Assembly: GCA_963708865.1 (NCBI GenBank)
Contig: CAVPUC010000002.1
Coordinates: 62,001-126,000 of the forward strand
DNA: 64,000 bases
Direction of reading: 5' to 3'
DNA from: DAIDKA01 sp963708865
GTDB taxonomy: Bacteria > Pseudomonadota > Gammaproteobacteria > Steroidobacterales > Steroidobacteraceae
This document shows, piece after piece, positions 15,094 through 25,523 of this stretch. The translations under genes and the position numbers were made by a program. Numbering within the stretch: the first letter of the stretch is position 1; the number at the start of each line of letters is the position of its first letter. The notes below the pieces were generated by a model. It was not told the origin of the DNA. It was given only the letters and a program-made list of their open reading frames with translations, and did not search any database.

Positions 15094-16874
15094 GTGCTTA
15101 TGAATTCATCGACCACAGCTACGATGTGGTGGTCGTGGGAGCGGGCGGTGCCGGGCTGCGCGCCACGCTCGGGCTCGCCGAGGCGGGACTTTCGACCGCC
15201 TGCATCAGCAAACTTTTTCCCACCCGCAGCCACACGGTGGCCGCGCAGGGCGGCATCAGCGCGGCGCTCGGCAACATGGGTCCGGATGACTGGCGCTGGC
15301 ACATGTACGACACCGTCAAGGGTTCGGACTGGCTGGGCGACCAGGACGCGATCGAGCTTATGTGCAAGGAGGCGCCGGCCGCGGTCATCGAACTTGAGCA
15401 TTACGGCCTGCCGTTCTCGCGCACCGAGCAGGGACTCATCTACCAGCGACCCTTCGGTGGCATGACGACGCACTTCGGCAAGGGTACCGCACAGCGTACC
15501 TGCGCCGCGGCCGACCGCACCGGTCATGCCATGCTGCATACCCTGTATCAGCAGTCGATCCGGCATGCGGCGACGTTTTTCGTCGAGTACTTCGCGATCG
15601 ACCTGATGATGGAAAACGGCGAATGCCGCGGGGTCGTGGCGCTGGACATGAACGAGGGGAAGCTGCATCGCTTCCGCGCCCAGCGCACCATCCTCGCCAC
15701 CGGCGGCTATGGCCGCGCCTACTTTTCCTGTACCTCGGCGCACTCCTGCACGGGCGATGGCAATGCGATGGTGCTGCGCGCCGGGTTGCCGCTGTCGGAC
15801 ATGGAGTTCGTGCAGTTCCATCCCACCGGCATCTACACCGCCGGTTGCCTGATCACTGAGGGCGCGCGCGGCGAGGGCGGCTACCTGACCAATTCGGCGG
15901 GCGATCGCTTCATGGAGCGTTATGCCCCGAATGCCAAGGACCTGGCGTCACGGGATGTCGTGAGCCGAGCGATGACGATCGAGATCCGCGAGGGTCGCGG
16001 CGTCGGTGAGCACAAGGATCACATCCACCTGCACCTGGAACACCTCGGGCCGGACGTCATTCATGAGCGTCTGCCCGGTATTGCCGAGACGGCCCGCATT
16101 TTTGCCGATGTCGATGTGACGCAGGCGCCGATTCCGGTGCTGCCCACCGTGCACTACAACATGGGTGGCATTCCCTGCAACTATCACGGCGAGGCGCTGT
16201 GTCCGCTCGATGGCGATGTCGAGGCCATCGTGCCCGGCCTGATGGCCGTGGGCGAGGCCGCCTGCGTCTCCGTGCACGGCGCCAACCGGCTGGGGTCGAA
16301 TTCACTGCTCGACCTGGTGGTATTCGGCCGTGAAGCGGCGCGGCGCTGCGCCGAGGTGCTCACGCCCAAGGCAAGGCAGCGCCCGCTCGCGGCGGATGCC
16401 GCGGACCCTGCACTCGCTCGTCTTGACACGCTGCGCCAGGCGAACGGTTCGCGACCCACCGCCGAGATCCGCCTGGAAATGCAGCGCATCATGCAAGCCG
16501 ATGCGGCGGTGTTTCGCACCGGGCAGACCTTGGATGAAGGGGTGCAGAAGCTCAATCGCACCTTCGCCTCCTTGGCGGAGGTGAAGATCACGGATCGCAG
16601 CCTGGTGTGGAACACGGATCTGGTGGAGACGCTGGAGCTGGACAACCTGCTGCTGCAGGCGACGGCCACGATCAATTCCGCGGCGAATCGCACCGAGAGC
16701 CGCGGTGCGCATGCGCGCGAGGATTATCCCAACCGCGATGACGTCAACTGGATGAAGCATTCGCTGGTGTGGGTCGATACCGGCGGCAAGGTCAAGTTTG
16801 ATTACCGGCCGGTGCATCTGCGCACCATGACCGATGAGGTCGAGGTCGTTCCGCCCAAGGCGCGCACGTACTAA
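15090..16874 (+). CDS. sdhA: Succinate dehydrogenase flavoprotein subunit
   Basis: Catalytic subunit that oxidises succinate to fumarate in the citric acid cycle and respiratory chain. It has the Rossmann motif VVVGAGGAGLRA, the FAD-attachment segment RSHTVAAQGG (covalent His) and the active-site QFHPTGIY region. ANRLGSNSLLDLVVFGR lies near the flavin. The length (594 aa) is typical. A TTG start overlaps the sdhD stop (TTGA). Confidence 0.97.
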   Translation: MSAYEFIDHSYDVVVVGAGGAGLRATLGLAEAGLSTACISKLFPTRSHTVAAQGGISAALGNMGPDDWRWHMYDTVKGSDWLGDQDAIELMCKEAPAAVIELEHYGLPFSRTEQGLIYQRPFGGMTTHFGKGTAQRTCAAADRTGHAMLHTLYQQSIRHAATFFVEYFAIDLMMENGECRGVVALDMNEGKLHRFRAQRTILATGGYGRAYFSCTSAHSCTGDGNAMVLRAGLPLSDMEFVQFHPTGIYTAGCLITEGARGEGGYLTNSAGDRFMERYAPNAKDLASRDVVSRAMTIEIREGRGVGEHKDHIHLHLEHLGPDVIHERLPGIAETARIFADVDVTQAPIPVLPTVHYNMGGIPCNYHGEALCPLDGDVEAIVPGLMAVGEAACVSVHGANRLGSNSLLDLVVFGREAARRCAEVLTPKARQRPLAADAADPALARLDTLRQANGSRPTAEIRLEMQRIMQADAAVFRTGQTLDEGVQKLNRTFASLAEVKITDRSLVWNTDLVETLELDNLLLQATATINSAANRTESRGAHAREDYPNRDDVNWMKHSLVWVDTGGKVKFDYRPVHLRTMTDEVEVVPPKARTY

Positions 16875-16895
16875 CTGCCTGAGGATTGAAGGTCA

Positions 16896-17678
16896 ATGGT
16901 TGAACTGAGGTTACCCGCCGGCTCCACGGTCAATCCGCGCGGGCGCGTCCACAAGGCGAGCGGCGCCGGCCCGGTGCGCACCTTTCGCATCTATCGCTTC
17001 GATCCGGATTCGGGTGAGAACCCGCGCATCGACAGCTTCGAGGTGGACACCAAGGCCTGCGGTCCGATGGTGCTCGATGCCCTGATCCACATCAAAGCCA
17101 AAATCGATTCCTCGGTCACTTTCCGGCGTTCCTGCCGGGAGGGCATCTGCGGCTCGTGCGCCATGAACATCAATGGCCTGAACTGTCTGGCCTGTACCAC
17201 TGCGATCGGCGATCTGGGCGATGAGGTCAAGATCTACCCGCTGCCGCATATGCCGGTGGTCAAGGATCTGGTGGCGGACCTGAGCAACTTTTACGCGCAG
17301 TACGCCTCGGTGGAACCGTGGCTGAAAACCCGCTCGCCCGCGCCGCCGGATCAGGAGCGCCTGCAGTCCAAGCAGGACCAGGAGCGAATCGATCGGCCGG
17401 CCGCGTGCATCCTGTGTGCCTGCTGTTCCACCGCCTGTCCCAGCTACTGGTGGAACAGCGACCGCTACCTCGGGCCCGCGGCGCTGCTGGCCGCCTACCG
17501 CTGGATCGTCGACAGCCGGGATGAGGCAAGCGGTGAGCGGCTGGACCAGCTGAATGATCCCTTCAAGCTGTATCGCTGCCACACCATCATGAATTGCACG
17601 GATGTGTGCCCGAAGGACCTCAATCCGGCCCGGGCCATTGCCGAGATCAAGAAGAAACTGGTGGAGCGGCAACACTGA
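16896..17678 (+). CDS. sdhB: Succinate dehydrogenase iron-sulfur subunit
   Basis: Carries electrons from SdhA flavin to quinone through three Fe-S clusters. The 2Fe-2S ligands are in CREGICGSCAMNINGLNCLAC. The 4Fe-4S ligands are in CILCACCSTACP and the 3Fe-4S ligands in CHTIMNCTDVCPKDLNP. The N-terminus is slightly longer than in E. coli (260 aa against ~238). sdhE follows with an apparent stop/start overlap. Confidence 0.97.
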   Translation: MVELRLPAGSTVNPRGRVHKASGAGPVRTFRIYRFDPDSGENPRIDSFEVDTKACGPMVLDALIHIKAKIDSSVTFRRSCREGICGSCAMNINGLNCLACTTAIGDLGDEVKIYPLPHMPVVKDLVADLSNFYAQYASVEPWLKTRSPAPPDQERLQSKQDQERIDRPAACILCACCSTACPSYWWNSDRYLGPAALLAAYRWIVDSRDEASGERLDQLNDPFKLYRCHTIMNCTDVCPKDLNPARAIAEIKKKLVERQH

Positions 17679-17902
17679 GCGCGCTGCTGTGGCAGTGCCG
17701 CCGGGGCATGAAGGAACTCGACGAGCTGCTGAGCCGTTATGCCCGGGAACGCTACCCCGCGGCGCCCCCCGCTGAGCGGGCCGCCTTTGAGCACCTGCTA
17801 AAGCTGCCGGATCCCCAAATCGCCGACTACCTGCTGGGTTACGGGGCCGCGAGCGACCCGGAACTGATGCCCATCATTGCGGCAATTCGCGCCCGGACCT
17901 GA
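17675..17902 (+). CDS. sdhE: FAD assembly factor SdhE
   Basis: SdhE (YgfY / SdhAF2 family) promotes covalent flavinylation of SdhA. The family signature CRRGMKELD lies near the N-terminus, followed by the helical bundle with FEHLLKLPDPQIADYLLGYG. No ATG, GTG or TTG lies where the family starts; the nearest upstream ones (GTG 17606, TTG 17594) are deep inside sdhB. CTG 17675 overlaps the sdhB stop (CTGA) and follows a GGAG at good distance, so a rare CTG start is proposed. ATG 17708 would remove the CRRG motif. The stop overlaps the rpoE promoter. Confidence 0.85.
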   Translation: MSALLWQCRRGMKELDELLSRYARERYPAAPPAERAAFEHLLKLPDPQIADYLLGYGAASDPELMPIIAAIRART

Positions 17903-17927
17903 ACTTTCAGGACGCTTGCGAGTCTAT
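17900..17927 (+). promoter_or_regulatory. Sigma-E-type promoter upstream of rpoE
   Basis: TGAACTT (17900-17906) and TCTAT (17923-17927) are separated by 16 bp. This closely matches the extracytoplasmic sigma-E consensus (GGAACTT, 16-17 bp, TCTGA-like). It lies 55 bp before rpoE and overlaps the sdhE stop codon, so rpoE probably activates itself, as in E. coli and Pseudomonas. Confidence 0.65.
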
Positions 17928-17981
17928 CCAGGCGCGCGAGGCAATCTGTCCCGAAACCGGTACCAGAGTAAAGTGTAGGGA

Positions 17982-18590
17982 ATGACGGCCGACGCAAGCG
18001 ACTTGAGCCTGGTCCAACGTGTGCAGCGCGGGGACAAGGGTGCTTTTGACGTGCTGGTCCTCAAGTACCAGCACAAGGTCGTCAAGCTGGTCATGCGTTA
18101 TGTACGCAACCCCGCAGAAGCCGAAGACATCGCCCAGGACGCCTTCATCAAGGCCTATCGTGCGCTGCCGCAGTTCCGGGGTGATAGCGCTTTCTATACC
18201 TGGCTGTATCGTATCGCCATCAACACCGCCAAGAACGCCGTGGTCGCGCGCGACCGCAACCCGGTCAATTTTGACCTGGATCTGTCCGACAACGAAGAGT
18301 CATACGAGATGCAAGGCAGACTGAAGGATTCCGAGACTCCCGAAGCGCTGGTACTGACGGACGAGATCCGCACTACCGTGAACGCCGCCATCGCCAATCT
18401 GCCGGATGACCTGCGCACGGCGATTGTGCTGCGCGAGCTGGAGGGCCTCTCCTATGAGGAGATTGCCGCCACCATGGATTGCCCGGTGGGCACCGTGCGG
18501 TCGCGGATTTTCCGGGCGCGCGAGGCCATCGATGGCCGTTTGCGCGAAGTCTTCGAAGGCGGCCTGGGTCGGGCGGAGGAGCTGGGATGA
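17982..18590 (+). CDS. rpoE: Extracytoplasmic sigma factor RpoE (AlgU)
   Basis: Directs RNA polymerase to envelope-stress promoters. Region 2 contains YVRNPAEAEDIAQDAFIKAY and the FYTWLYRIAINTAKN segment. Region 4 contains EGLSYEEIAATMDCPVGTVR followed by SRIFRAREAI. The length (202 aa) is typical. The stop overlaps the rseA start as ATGA, coupling sigma factor and anti-sigma factor. Confidence 0.97.
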   Translation: MTADASDLSLVQRVQRGDKGAFDVLVLKYQHKVVKLVMRYVRNPAEAEDIAQDAFIKAYRALPQFRGDSAFYTWLYRIAINTAKNAVVARDRNPVNFDLDLSDNEESYEMQGRLKDSETPEALVLTDEIRTTVNAAIANLPDDLRTAIVLRELEGLSYEEIAATMDCPVGTVRSRIFRAREAIDGRLREVFEGGLGRAEELG

Positions 18591-19298
18591 GCAACGAGGA
18601 GCTGGAGAGCCAACTGTCGGCGATGTTCGATGACGAGTTGCCGGCCCCCGAGTGTGAGCTGCTGGCACGTCGCCTGGCGCGTGATGAGCAACTGCGCAGG
18701 CGCTGGGGCCACTATGCGGCGATCGGCGCGTGTATTCGCGGGCAGCCGGGCGTTCAACTGGAGACCGCCCTGGCGAGCAAGGTCAGCGCGGCCGTCAAGC
18801 AGGAGGCCACAGCGAGCGGGGAGCCGGCCGCCGGGCATCAGCCGCGCCGCTTTTTCAATCCCTGGCTGACATCGGTAGCGGGCTTCGCCTCCGCGGCCGC
18901 GGTCGCGGCGCTGGCGATTCTGTGGATGCGTGCTGAGGGCCCCGCGCGCCTCGCGCAGAACCGTCCGGCGCCACCGGCCGTCGTGGCGCCCCCGAGCGTC
19001 ACCGCGGCGGCCCCGGCACCGCAGCTGCTCGCCACCGTCCAGCCGGAACCGGCGCGCAGCGCATCGCCGCCGCTGCGCTCCGCCGGCGAGCCTGACAGCT
19101 ACGTGACCCCGGCGGCCGCATCCGAGGCGCCGGTGCTGGTGCCCCCCACCGAACTCGCCAATTACATTGTCGCCCACAGTGTCTACTCGGGACCGTTGAT
19201 GCGGCGCAACGCCCTGTCGGCACTGGTGGGCGGAGACGCCGCGGCTTCCGCAGCTCAACGCCCAACCCATCGCCGTGAAGGTCGTGACAGACAAATGA
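18587..19298 (+). CDS. rseA: Anti-sigma-E factor RseA (MucA), 3' end frame uncertain
   Basis: Inner-membrane protein that holds sigma-E until DegS/RseP cleave it under stress. The cytoplasmic anti-sigma domain covers about residues 1-60 (ESQLSAMFDDELPAPECELL, then RDEQLRRRWGHYAAIG). One membrane helix spans about 92-114 and a Pro/Ala-rich periplasmic part follows. The frame does not stop: it runs straight into rseB, giving a 574-residue open frame to 20311. In the +1 frame a TGA at 19296-19298 overlaps the rseB ATG as ATGA, the arrangement seen at the other junctions here. A single extra base near 19230-19245 would explain the fusion. Confidence 0.82.
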
Positions 19299-20311
19299 TT
19301 CGGGTGCGTGCGGCGCGCGAGCCCATGCTGTGGCTCGTCATGAGCCTGGTGAGCGTCGCGGCGGTGGCCGCCGACACGCCGCAGTCGTGGCTGGACCGCA
19401 TGAACGATGCCCTCACCACCCGCAATTACGATGGCGTGTTTTCCCACTGGCAAGGCGGACAGCTTGAGACCCTGCGCATCGTCCATCGCGTGATGGACGG
19501 CCTGGTGACCGAGCGGCTGGAGTCACTGGATGGCTCAGGGCGGCAATTCGTGAGCGACGGCGCCGTGCTCACCTGCTATCTGCCCGACCAGCGCACGGTG
19601 CTGGTGGAGAAGGCCCCGGCGAGCCTGCTGTCGCCCGCACTGCCGAAGTTCGAAGGATCCGTGGCCACGTACTACCAGCTGGCAAGTCTGGGCACGATGC
19701 GACAGATGGGTGAGAAGACGCAGGTGATCACGGTCACGCCGCGCGATGGCTACCGCTACGGCTATCGGCTGTGGATCCAGCGTTCCACCGGCATGCCCCT
19801 GAAGACGGAACTGCTCGACACCGAGGGCAATGCCATTGAACAGGTGGTGTTCTCCAGCCTCTCCATGCGACACCACATCGCCGACGCCGAATTCAAGCCG
19901 CAGCTGGTGACCACGGGCTTTCAGTGGCTGCGCGATGATGGCGGCCCGGCGGTGACGGCCGAGGGCACCGGGGATTGGAACAACACGCCGCTGCCCCCGG
20001 GGTTTCGGCTGACGGCCCAGACGGCCCAGATGATGCCCGGCGTTGCCGAGCCGGTGACGCACCTGGTGTTCAGCGACGGGCTTGCCACCGTGTCCGCGTT
20101 CATCCAGACCGAAGTCTTCCGCAATACCCCCAATCAGCAGCATCCGGGGGTGGCGCAGGTGGGGACCTCCTCGGCCTTCACCTCGGTGCAGTCCGGGCAC
20201 AAGTTCGTGGCCTTGGGCGAAGTGCCGCCCGCGACCGTGCAGCTGATCATCCAGGGGCTGATGCGCCAATCGTCGGGTCAGGCGCCGGGACTGCCACAAG
20301 GCCCGAAATAG
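19295..20311 (+). CDS. rseB: Sigma-E regulatory protein RseB (MucB)
   Basis: Periplasmic protein that binds RseA and shields it from proteolysis, sensing mislocalised lipoproteins or LPS. A signal peptide (LWLVMSLVSVAAVAADT) is followed by the MucB/RseB N-terminal domain (RMNDALTTRNYDGVFSHWQG) and a smaller C-terminal domain ending near VQLIIQGLMRQ. The mature length fits the family. As sequenced the frame is continuous with rseA upstream. No rseC or mucD follows; a glutaredoxin-like gene comes next. Confidence 0.92.
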   Translation: MIRVRAAREPMLWLVMSLVSVAAVAADTPQSWLDRMNDALTTRNYDGVFSHWQGGQLETLRIVHRVMDGLVTERLESLDGSGRQFVSDGAVLTCYLPDQRTVLVEKAPASLLSPALPKFEGSVATYYQLASLGTMRQMGEKTQVITVTPRDGYRYGYRLWIQRSTGMPLKTELLDTEGNAIEQVVFSSLSMRHHIADAEFKPQLVTTGFQWLRDDGGPAVTAEGTGDWNNTPLPPGFRLTAQTAQMMPGVAEPVTHLVFSDGLATVSAFIQTEVFRNTPNQQHPGVAQVGTSSAFTSVQSGHKFVALGEVPPATVQLIIQGLMRQSSGQAPGLPQGPK

Positions 20312-20313
20312 GG

Positions 20314-20559
20314 GTGCGCCTCACAATAGTGCATCGCCAGGACTGCGAGCTGTGCGACCAGATGGTGGCGCAACTGCGGGCCTTGGGCCGGCGCGAGCTG
20401 CTGCCGCCCCTGGAGGTGGTGGACGTGGACGCCGACCCGCTGCTGCAGCGGCGCCATGGATTGAATGTGCCGGTCCTGCTGGTGGACGGTACGGTGGTGT
20501 GCCGCGAGCGGCTGGATGTCCCGGAACTGCTGCGGATTCTGCGACCCCCTCTGGCTTAG
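20314..20559 (+). CDS. Glutaredoxin-like protein (DUF836 family)
   Basis: An 81-residue single-domain thioredoxin-fold protein. The redox motif CELC sits near the N-terminus (RQDCELCDQM). The cis-proline segment NVPVLLVDG and a terminal helix complete the fold. GTG 20314 lies 2 nt after the rseB stop and gives a normal N-terminus. Members of this short family often precede lepA. The substrate is not known. Confidence 0.85.
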   Translation: MRLTIVHRQDCELCDQMVAQLRALGRRELLPPLEVVDVDADPLLQRRHGLNVPVLLVDGTVVCRERLDVPELLRILRPPLA

Positions 20560-20589
20560 CCGACACGGCGGGCTGACCCTCTATATAAT
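20560..20589 (+). promoter_or_regulatory. Candidate sigma-70 promoter for the lepA operon
   Basis: A perfect TATAAT at 20584-20589 lies 18 bp after CCGACA (20560-20565, 4 of 6 matches to TTGACA). It is 45 bp before the lepA ATG and directly after the glutaredoxin stop. It probably drives lepA-lepB-DUF4845-rnc-era-recO-pdxJ. Confidence 0.6.
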
Positions 20590-20634
20590 GCGCCCCGGCC
20601 GCAAGACTCTCCGCGCGGCGGACAGTCATCTTTA

Positions 20635-22431
<1,797 letters not shown>

Positions 22432-22443
22432 GAATCACTTTAG

Positions 22444-23533
22444 ATGTTGATGCAAATAATCACTGTTCTGGCCTGGATTTCCATTCCCGCGACACTGATC
22501 GCCGTGGTGGATGACTGGTTCCTGCGGCCGCGACGGCAGCTGGCGCTCGCGCCGCAGATCGCGCACGATCCGCCCGTCATCACCGCGGTGTACTACGCGC
22601 TGCCGCTGCTCATCATCGCAGGCGTGGTGCGCCTGCTCAGCGCCGAGGAGCTGGATTTCAGCGCCGTGCTGCTGCTGATCTCCGTCGTCACCGGCGTCGT
22701 GTGGCTCGCCGATGTGGTGTTGTTCCGCCGTTTCCGCGCCAATGCGGCCCGGGCCGCCGGCAAGAACCTGAGCGACATTCCGGAGCCCGGGACCGTCGAC
22801 TACGCGCGCAGCTTCTTTCCGGTGGCGCTTGCGGTGCTGGTGCTGCGCGCGTTCGTGTTCGAGCCGTTCCGGATTCCCTCCGATTCGATGATGCCGACGC
22901 TGGTGGACGGGGATTTCATCATCGTCAACAAGTTCGCCTATGGTCTGCGGTTGCCGGTGCTCAATCGCAAGATCGTGTCCATCGGTGAGCCGCAGCGCGG
23001 CGATGTGGTCGTGTTCCGCTACCCGCCCAATCCCAGCATCAACTACATCAAGCGTCTGGTCGGCCTGCCCGGAGACCGGGTGCTGGTGAAGGACGACAAG
23101 CTCATCGTCAACGGCGCCCCGGTGCCGGCGACTGATCTTGGGACTGTACGAGGATGGTTGCTACGAGGGCATGCATCTGGCCGCGGAGCACCTGGGCCAG
23201 CACACCCACCAGATCATGTTCTGCCCGACGCCCGGGGACATCAGCTCGGAGCCGCTGCCCACCTGCAACCGCACACCGCCGCGCAGCTACGTCTGCGTAG
23301 CGCAGCAAATCAGCGGCATGCCCGACCGCGGCGACACACCGGAGGTCATTGTCGTGCCTGCGGCCAGTTACCTCATGATCGGGGATAACCGCGATAACAG
23401 TGAGGACGGCCGGTACTGGGGCTTCGTACCGGAGGCGAATCTGGTCGGCAAAGCGACCCGGATCTGGTTCAATTGGGATTGGGACCGCAAGGGCGGACCG
23501 GTCTGGAGCCGAATCGGCTCCCGTATCGAATAA
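22444..23533 (+). CDS. lepB: Signal peptidase I LepB (apparent frameshift)
   Basis: Inner-membrane peptidase that removes signal peptides from exported proteins. N-terminal membrane helices are followed by RIPSDSMMPTLVDGD (catalytic Ser) and NYIKRLVGLPGD (catalytic Lys). The first frame is good to about residue 233 (APVPATDLG) and then becomes nonsense. From about 23141 the +1 frame gives LYEDGCYEGMHL, the substrate-pocket region and GDNRDNSEDGRYWGFV, ending normally at 23533. Removing one A near 23144 (CTTGGGACTG to CTTGGGCTG) restores a ~362-residue LepB. LepB is usually essential, so an error in the sequence is likely. Confidence 0.9.
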
Positions 23534-23560
23534 ACTGCTGATTTGCAGCGGGAGGGTCTC

Positions 23561-23938
23561 ATGTTCAGGCGACAACGCGGCGTCACATTCATCGGCTGGC
23601 TGTTTTTGCTGATCCCGCTGGCCATCGTGGGATATGTCGCCATCCGGCTGGTGCCGATCTATCTGAACTACATGCGCGTCGCGCATTCGCTGGACCAGAC
23701 GGCCAGCGAAATGAAAATTGACGAGGGCGCGACCCTCACCCCGGTACTCATCCGCGCCAACATCGCCAAGCATTTCGACATCGAGAGCATCACGTTCCCG
23801 GATCCACACGATGTTACCGTGACGCGCGATGGGCCGGGGTGGACCCTGGAGGCCAAGTTCGAGGACACGGCCCCGATATTCGGCAACATTTCCATGGTGG
23901 TGGACTTCGATAAGGTCAGCAAATTCGGCGGCGGATGA
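23561..23938 (+). CDS. DUF4845 membrane protein
   Basis: A 125-residue protein with an N-terminal membrane anchor (GVTFIGWLFLLIPLAIVGYV) resembling a pilin-like leader, then a soluble domain. The DUF4845 family usually sits between lepB and rnc, as here. Function unknown. ATG 23561 is chosen because GGGAGG lies 8 nt upstream; an earlier TTG adds six residues. It overlaps rnc by ATGA. Confidence 0.85.
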   Translation: MFRRQRGVTFIGWLFLLIPLAIVGYVAIRLVPIYLNYMRVAHSLDQTASEMKIDEGATLTPVLIRANIAKHFDIESITFPDPHDVTVTRDGPGWTLEAKFEDTAPIFGNISMVVDFDKVSKFGGG

Positions 23939-24633
23939 CCGACGTAACGCAGACCGACTGGCCGGTGCGCTGGCTGCGCGAGCGGCTGGGCTACGAGGTG
24001 CGGGATGTGGCGCTGTTCAGCGCCGCGCTGACCCACCGCAGTGCGGCGCGGGCGCACAATGAGCGGCTGGAGTTTCTGGGCGATGCGGTGCTCAACCTGA
24101 GCATGGCGGAGCATCTGTTCCGCGCCAATCCCGAGGCCAACGAGGGCGATCTGAGTCGGCTGCGCTCCTGGCTGGTCAGCAGCCCGCCGCTGGCCGAAGC
24201 GGCCGCGCAGATCGGCTTGGGCGAGGTGCTGCGGCTGGGTTCCGGGGAGCTCAAGACCGGCGGCTTCCGCAGGGAGTCGATCCTGGCGGATGCGCTGGAG
24301 GCGCTGTTTGGCGCGATCTATCTGGACGCGGGTCTGGCGGAGGCGCAGCGTGTGATCTTTGCGCTGTTCGCCGCGCGCATGGCGAACATGCCGCAGACGG
24401 ATGCGCTCAAGGATTCCAAGACCCGCCTGCAGGAACACCTGCAGGCGCGCGGGTTGCCGCTGCCGGCGTACGAGGTGGTGCGCACCGAGGGGGAGATTCA
24501 TGCCCAGACCTTCTGGGTGCGATGCGAAGTGAGCACATTGGGCCTGGGCGCCACCGGCCAGGGCTTAAGCCGGCGGCGTGCCGAGCAGGAGGCTGCGGCG
24601 GTGGTACTGAGTGAAATCCTAGCCAATGAGTGA
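23935..24633 (+). CDS. rnc: Ribonuclease III
   Basis: Double-strand-specific endoribonuclease for rRNA and mRNA processing. The catalytic signature NERLEFLGDAVLNL is present, with a second acidic cluster in ESILADALEALFGAIYLD. A C-terminal dsRNA-binding domain begins at about residue 160 (DSKTRLQEHLQARGLPLPAY). The length (232 aa) is typical. It overlaps era by 8 nt, as rnc and era are linked in E. coli. Confidence 0.97.
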   Translation: MTDVTQTDWPVRWLRERLGYEVRDVALFSAALTHRSAARAHNERLEFLGDAVLNLSMAEHLFRANPEANEGDLSRLRSWLVSSPPLAEAAAQIGLGEVLRLGSGELKTGGFRRESILADALEALFGAIYLDAGLAEAQRVIFALFAARMANMPQTDALKDSKTRLQEHLQARGLPLPAYEVVRTEGEIHAQTFWVRCEVSTLGLGATGQGLSRRRAEQEAAAVVLSEILANE

Positions 24634-25516
24634 TGATTTTCGTTGCGGCTTCGCCGCCCTGGTTGGTCGCCCGAACGTCGGCAAGTCGACGCTGCTCAAC
24701 GCGCTGATCGGCCAGAAGCTGAGCATCGTGACACCGCGGCCGCAGACCACCCGGCATCGGGTGCTGGGCCTGCACGAGGATGCCCAGGCGCAGATTGCCT
24801 TTGTGGACACCCCGGGCATTCATGCCGGTGCCAAGCGCGCCCTCAACCGCGCCATGAACCGCACCGCCGCCACCGTGCTGGCGGACGCCGATGTGTGTGT
24901 GTTCGTGCTCGAGGCGCTGCAGTGGACGCGCGAGGAGGATCTGGTCCTCGAGCAGCTGGTGCGCAGCGCCCGCCCGGTGGTCGCGGCGGTCAATAAAGTC
25001 GACAAGGTGCATCCGCGCGAGCGACTGCTGCCGTTCCTGGCGGAGCTGGCGCTGCGCCACACCTTCGCCGAAATCATTCCCATCAGCGCCACCAAGCACG
25101 TGAACCTCGTGCCCCTGATCAGCGCCATCACCACGCTCCTGCCGATCTCCCCGCCGCTGTTTCCAAGCGGACAGGTCACCGACCGGGACCTGGCCTTTCG
25201 CATCGCGGAGCTGATCCGCGAGAAACTGACGCTGGAGCTGGACCAGGAGCTTCCCTACGGCATCGCCGTGGAGATCGAAGCCATGGGCCATGATGAAGGT
25301 CAGCTGAACGTCTCCGCCGCCATCTGGGTGGACCGCGCCGGCCAGAAACCCATCGTCATTGGCGCGGGCGGGGAGCGCCTGAAGCGCGTCGGCCGCAAGG
25401 CGCGCCTGGAGCTCAACCATATCCTGGGGGAGCGGCTGCATCTGACGCTGTGGGTGAAGGTGCGCGAGAGCTGGGCGGACAGCGCCCGGGCGTTGAGCGA
25501 GCTGGGTCTGGAGTGA
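24626..25516 (+). CDS. era: GTPase Era
   Basis: Essential GTPase that binds the 3' end of 16S rRNA during 30S maturation. The G domain shows GRPNVGKSTLLN (G1), the TTRHRVLG switch, DTPG (G3) and NKVD (G4). A KH RNA-binding domain follows (GQKPIVIGAGGERLKRVGRK). The length (296 aa) is normal. Confidence 0.97.
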   Translation: MSDDFRCGFAALVGRPNVGKSTLLNALIGQKLSIVTPRPQTTRHRVLGLHEDAQAQIAFVDTPGIHAGAKRALNRAMNRTAATVLADADVCVFVLEALQWTREEDLVLEQLVRSARPVVAAVNKVDKVHPRERLLPFLAELALRHTFAEIIPISATKHVNLVPLISAITTLLPISPPLFPSGQVTDRDLAFRIAELIREKLTLELDQELPYGIAVEIEAMGHDEGQLNVSAAIWVDRAGQKPIVIGAGGERLKRVGRKARLELNHILGERLHLTLWVKVRESWADSARALSELGLE

Positions 25517-25523
25517 GGCGGCG

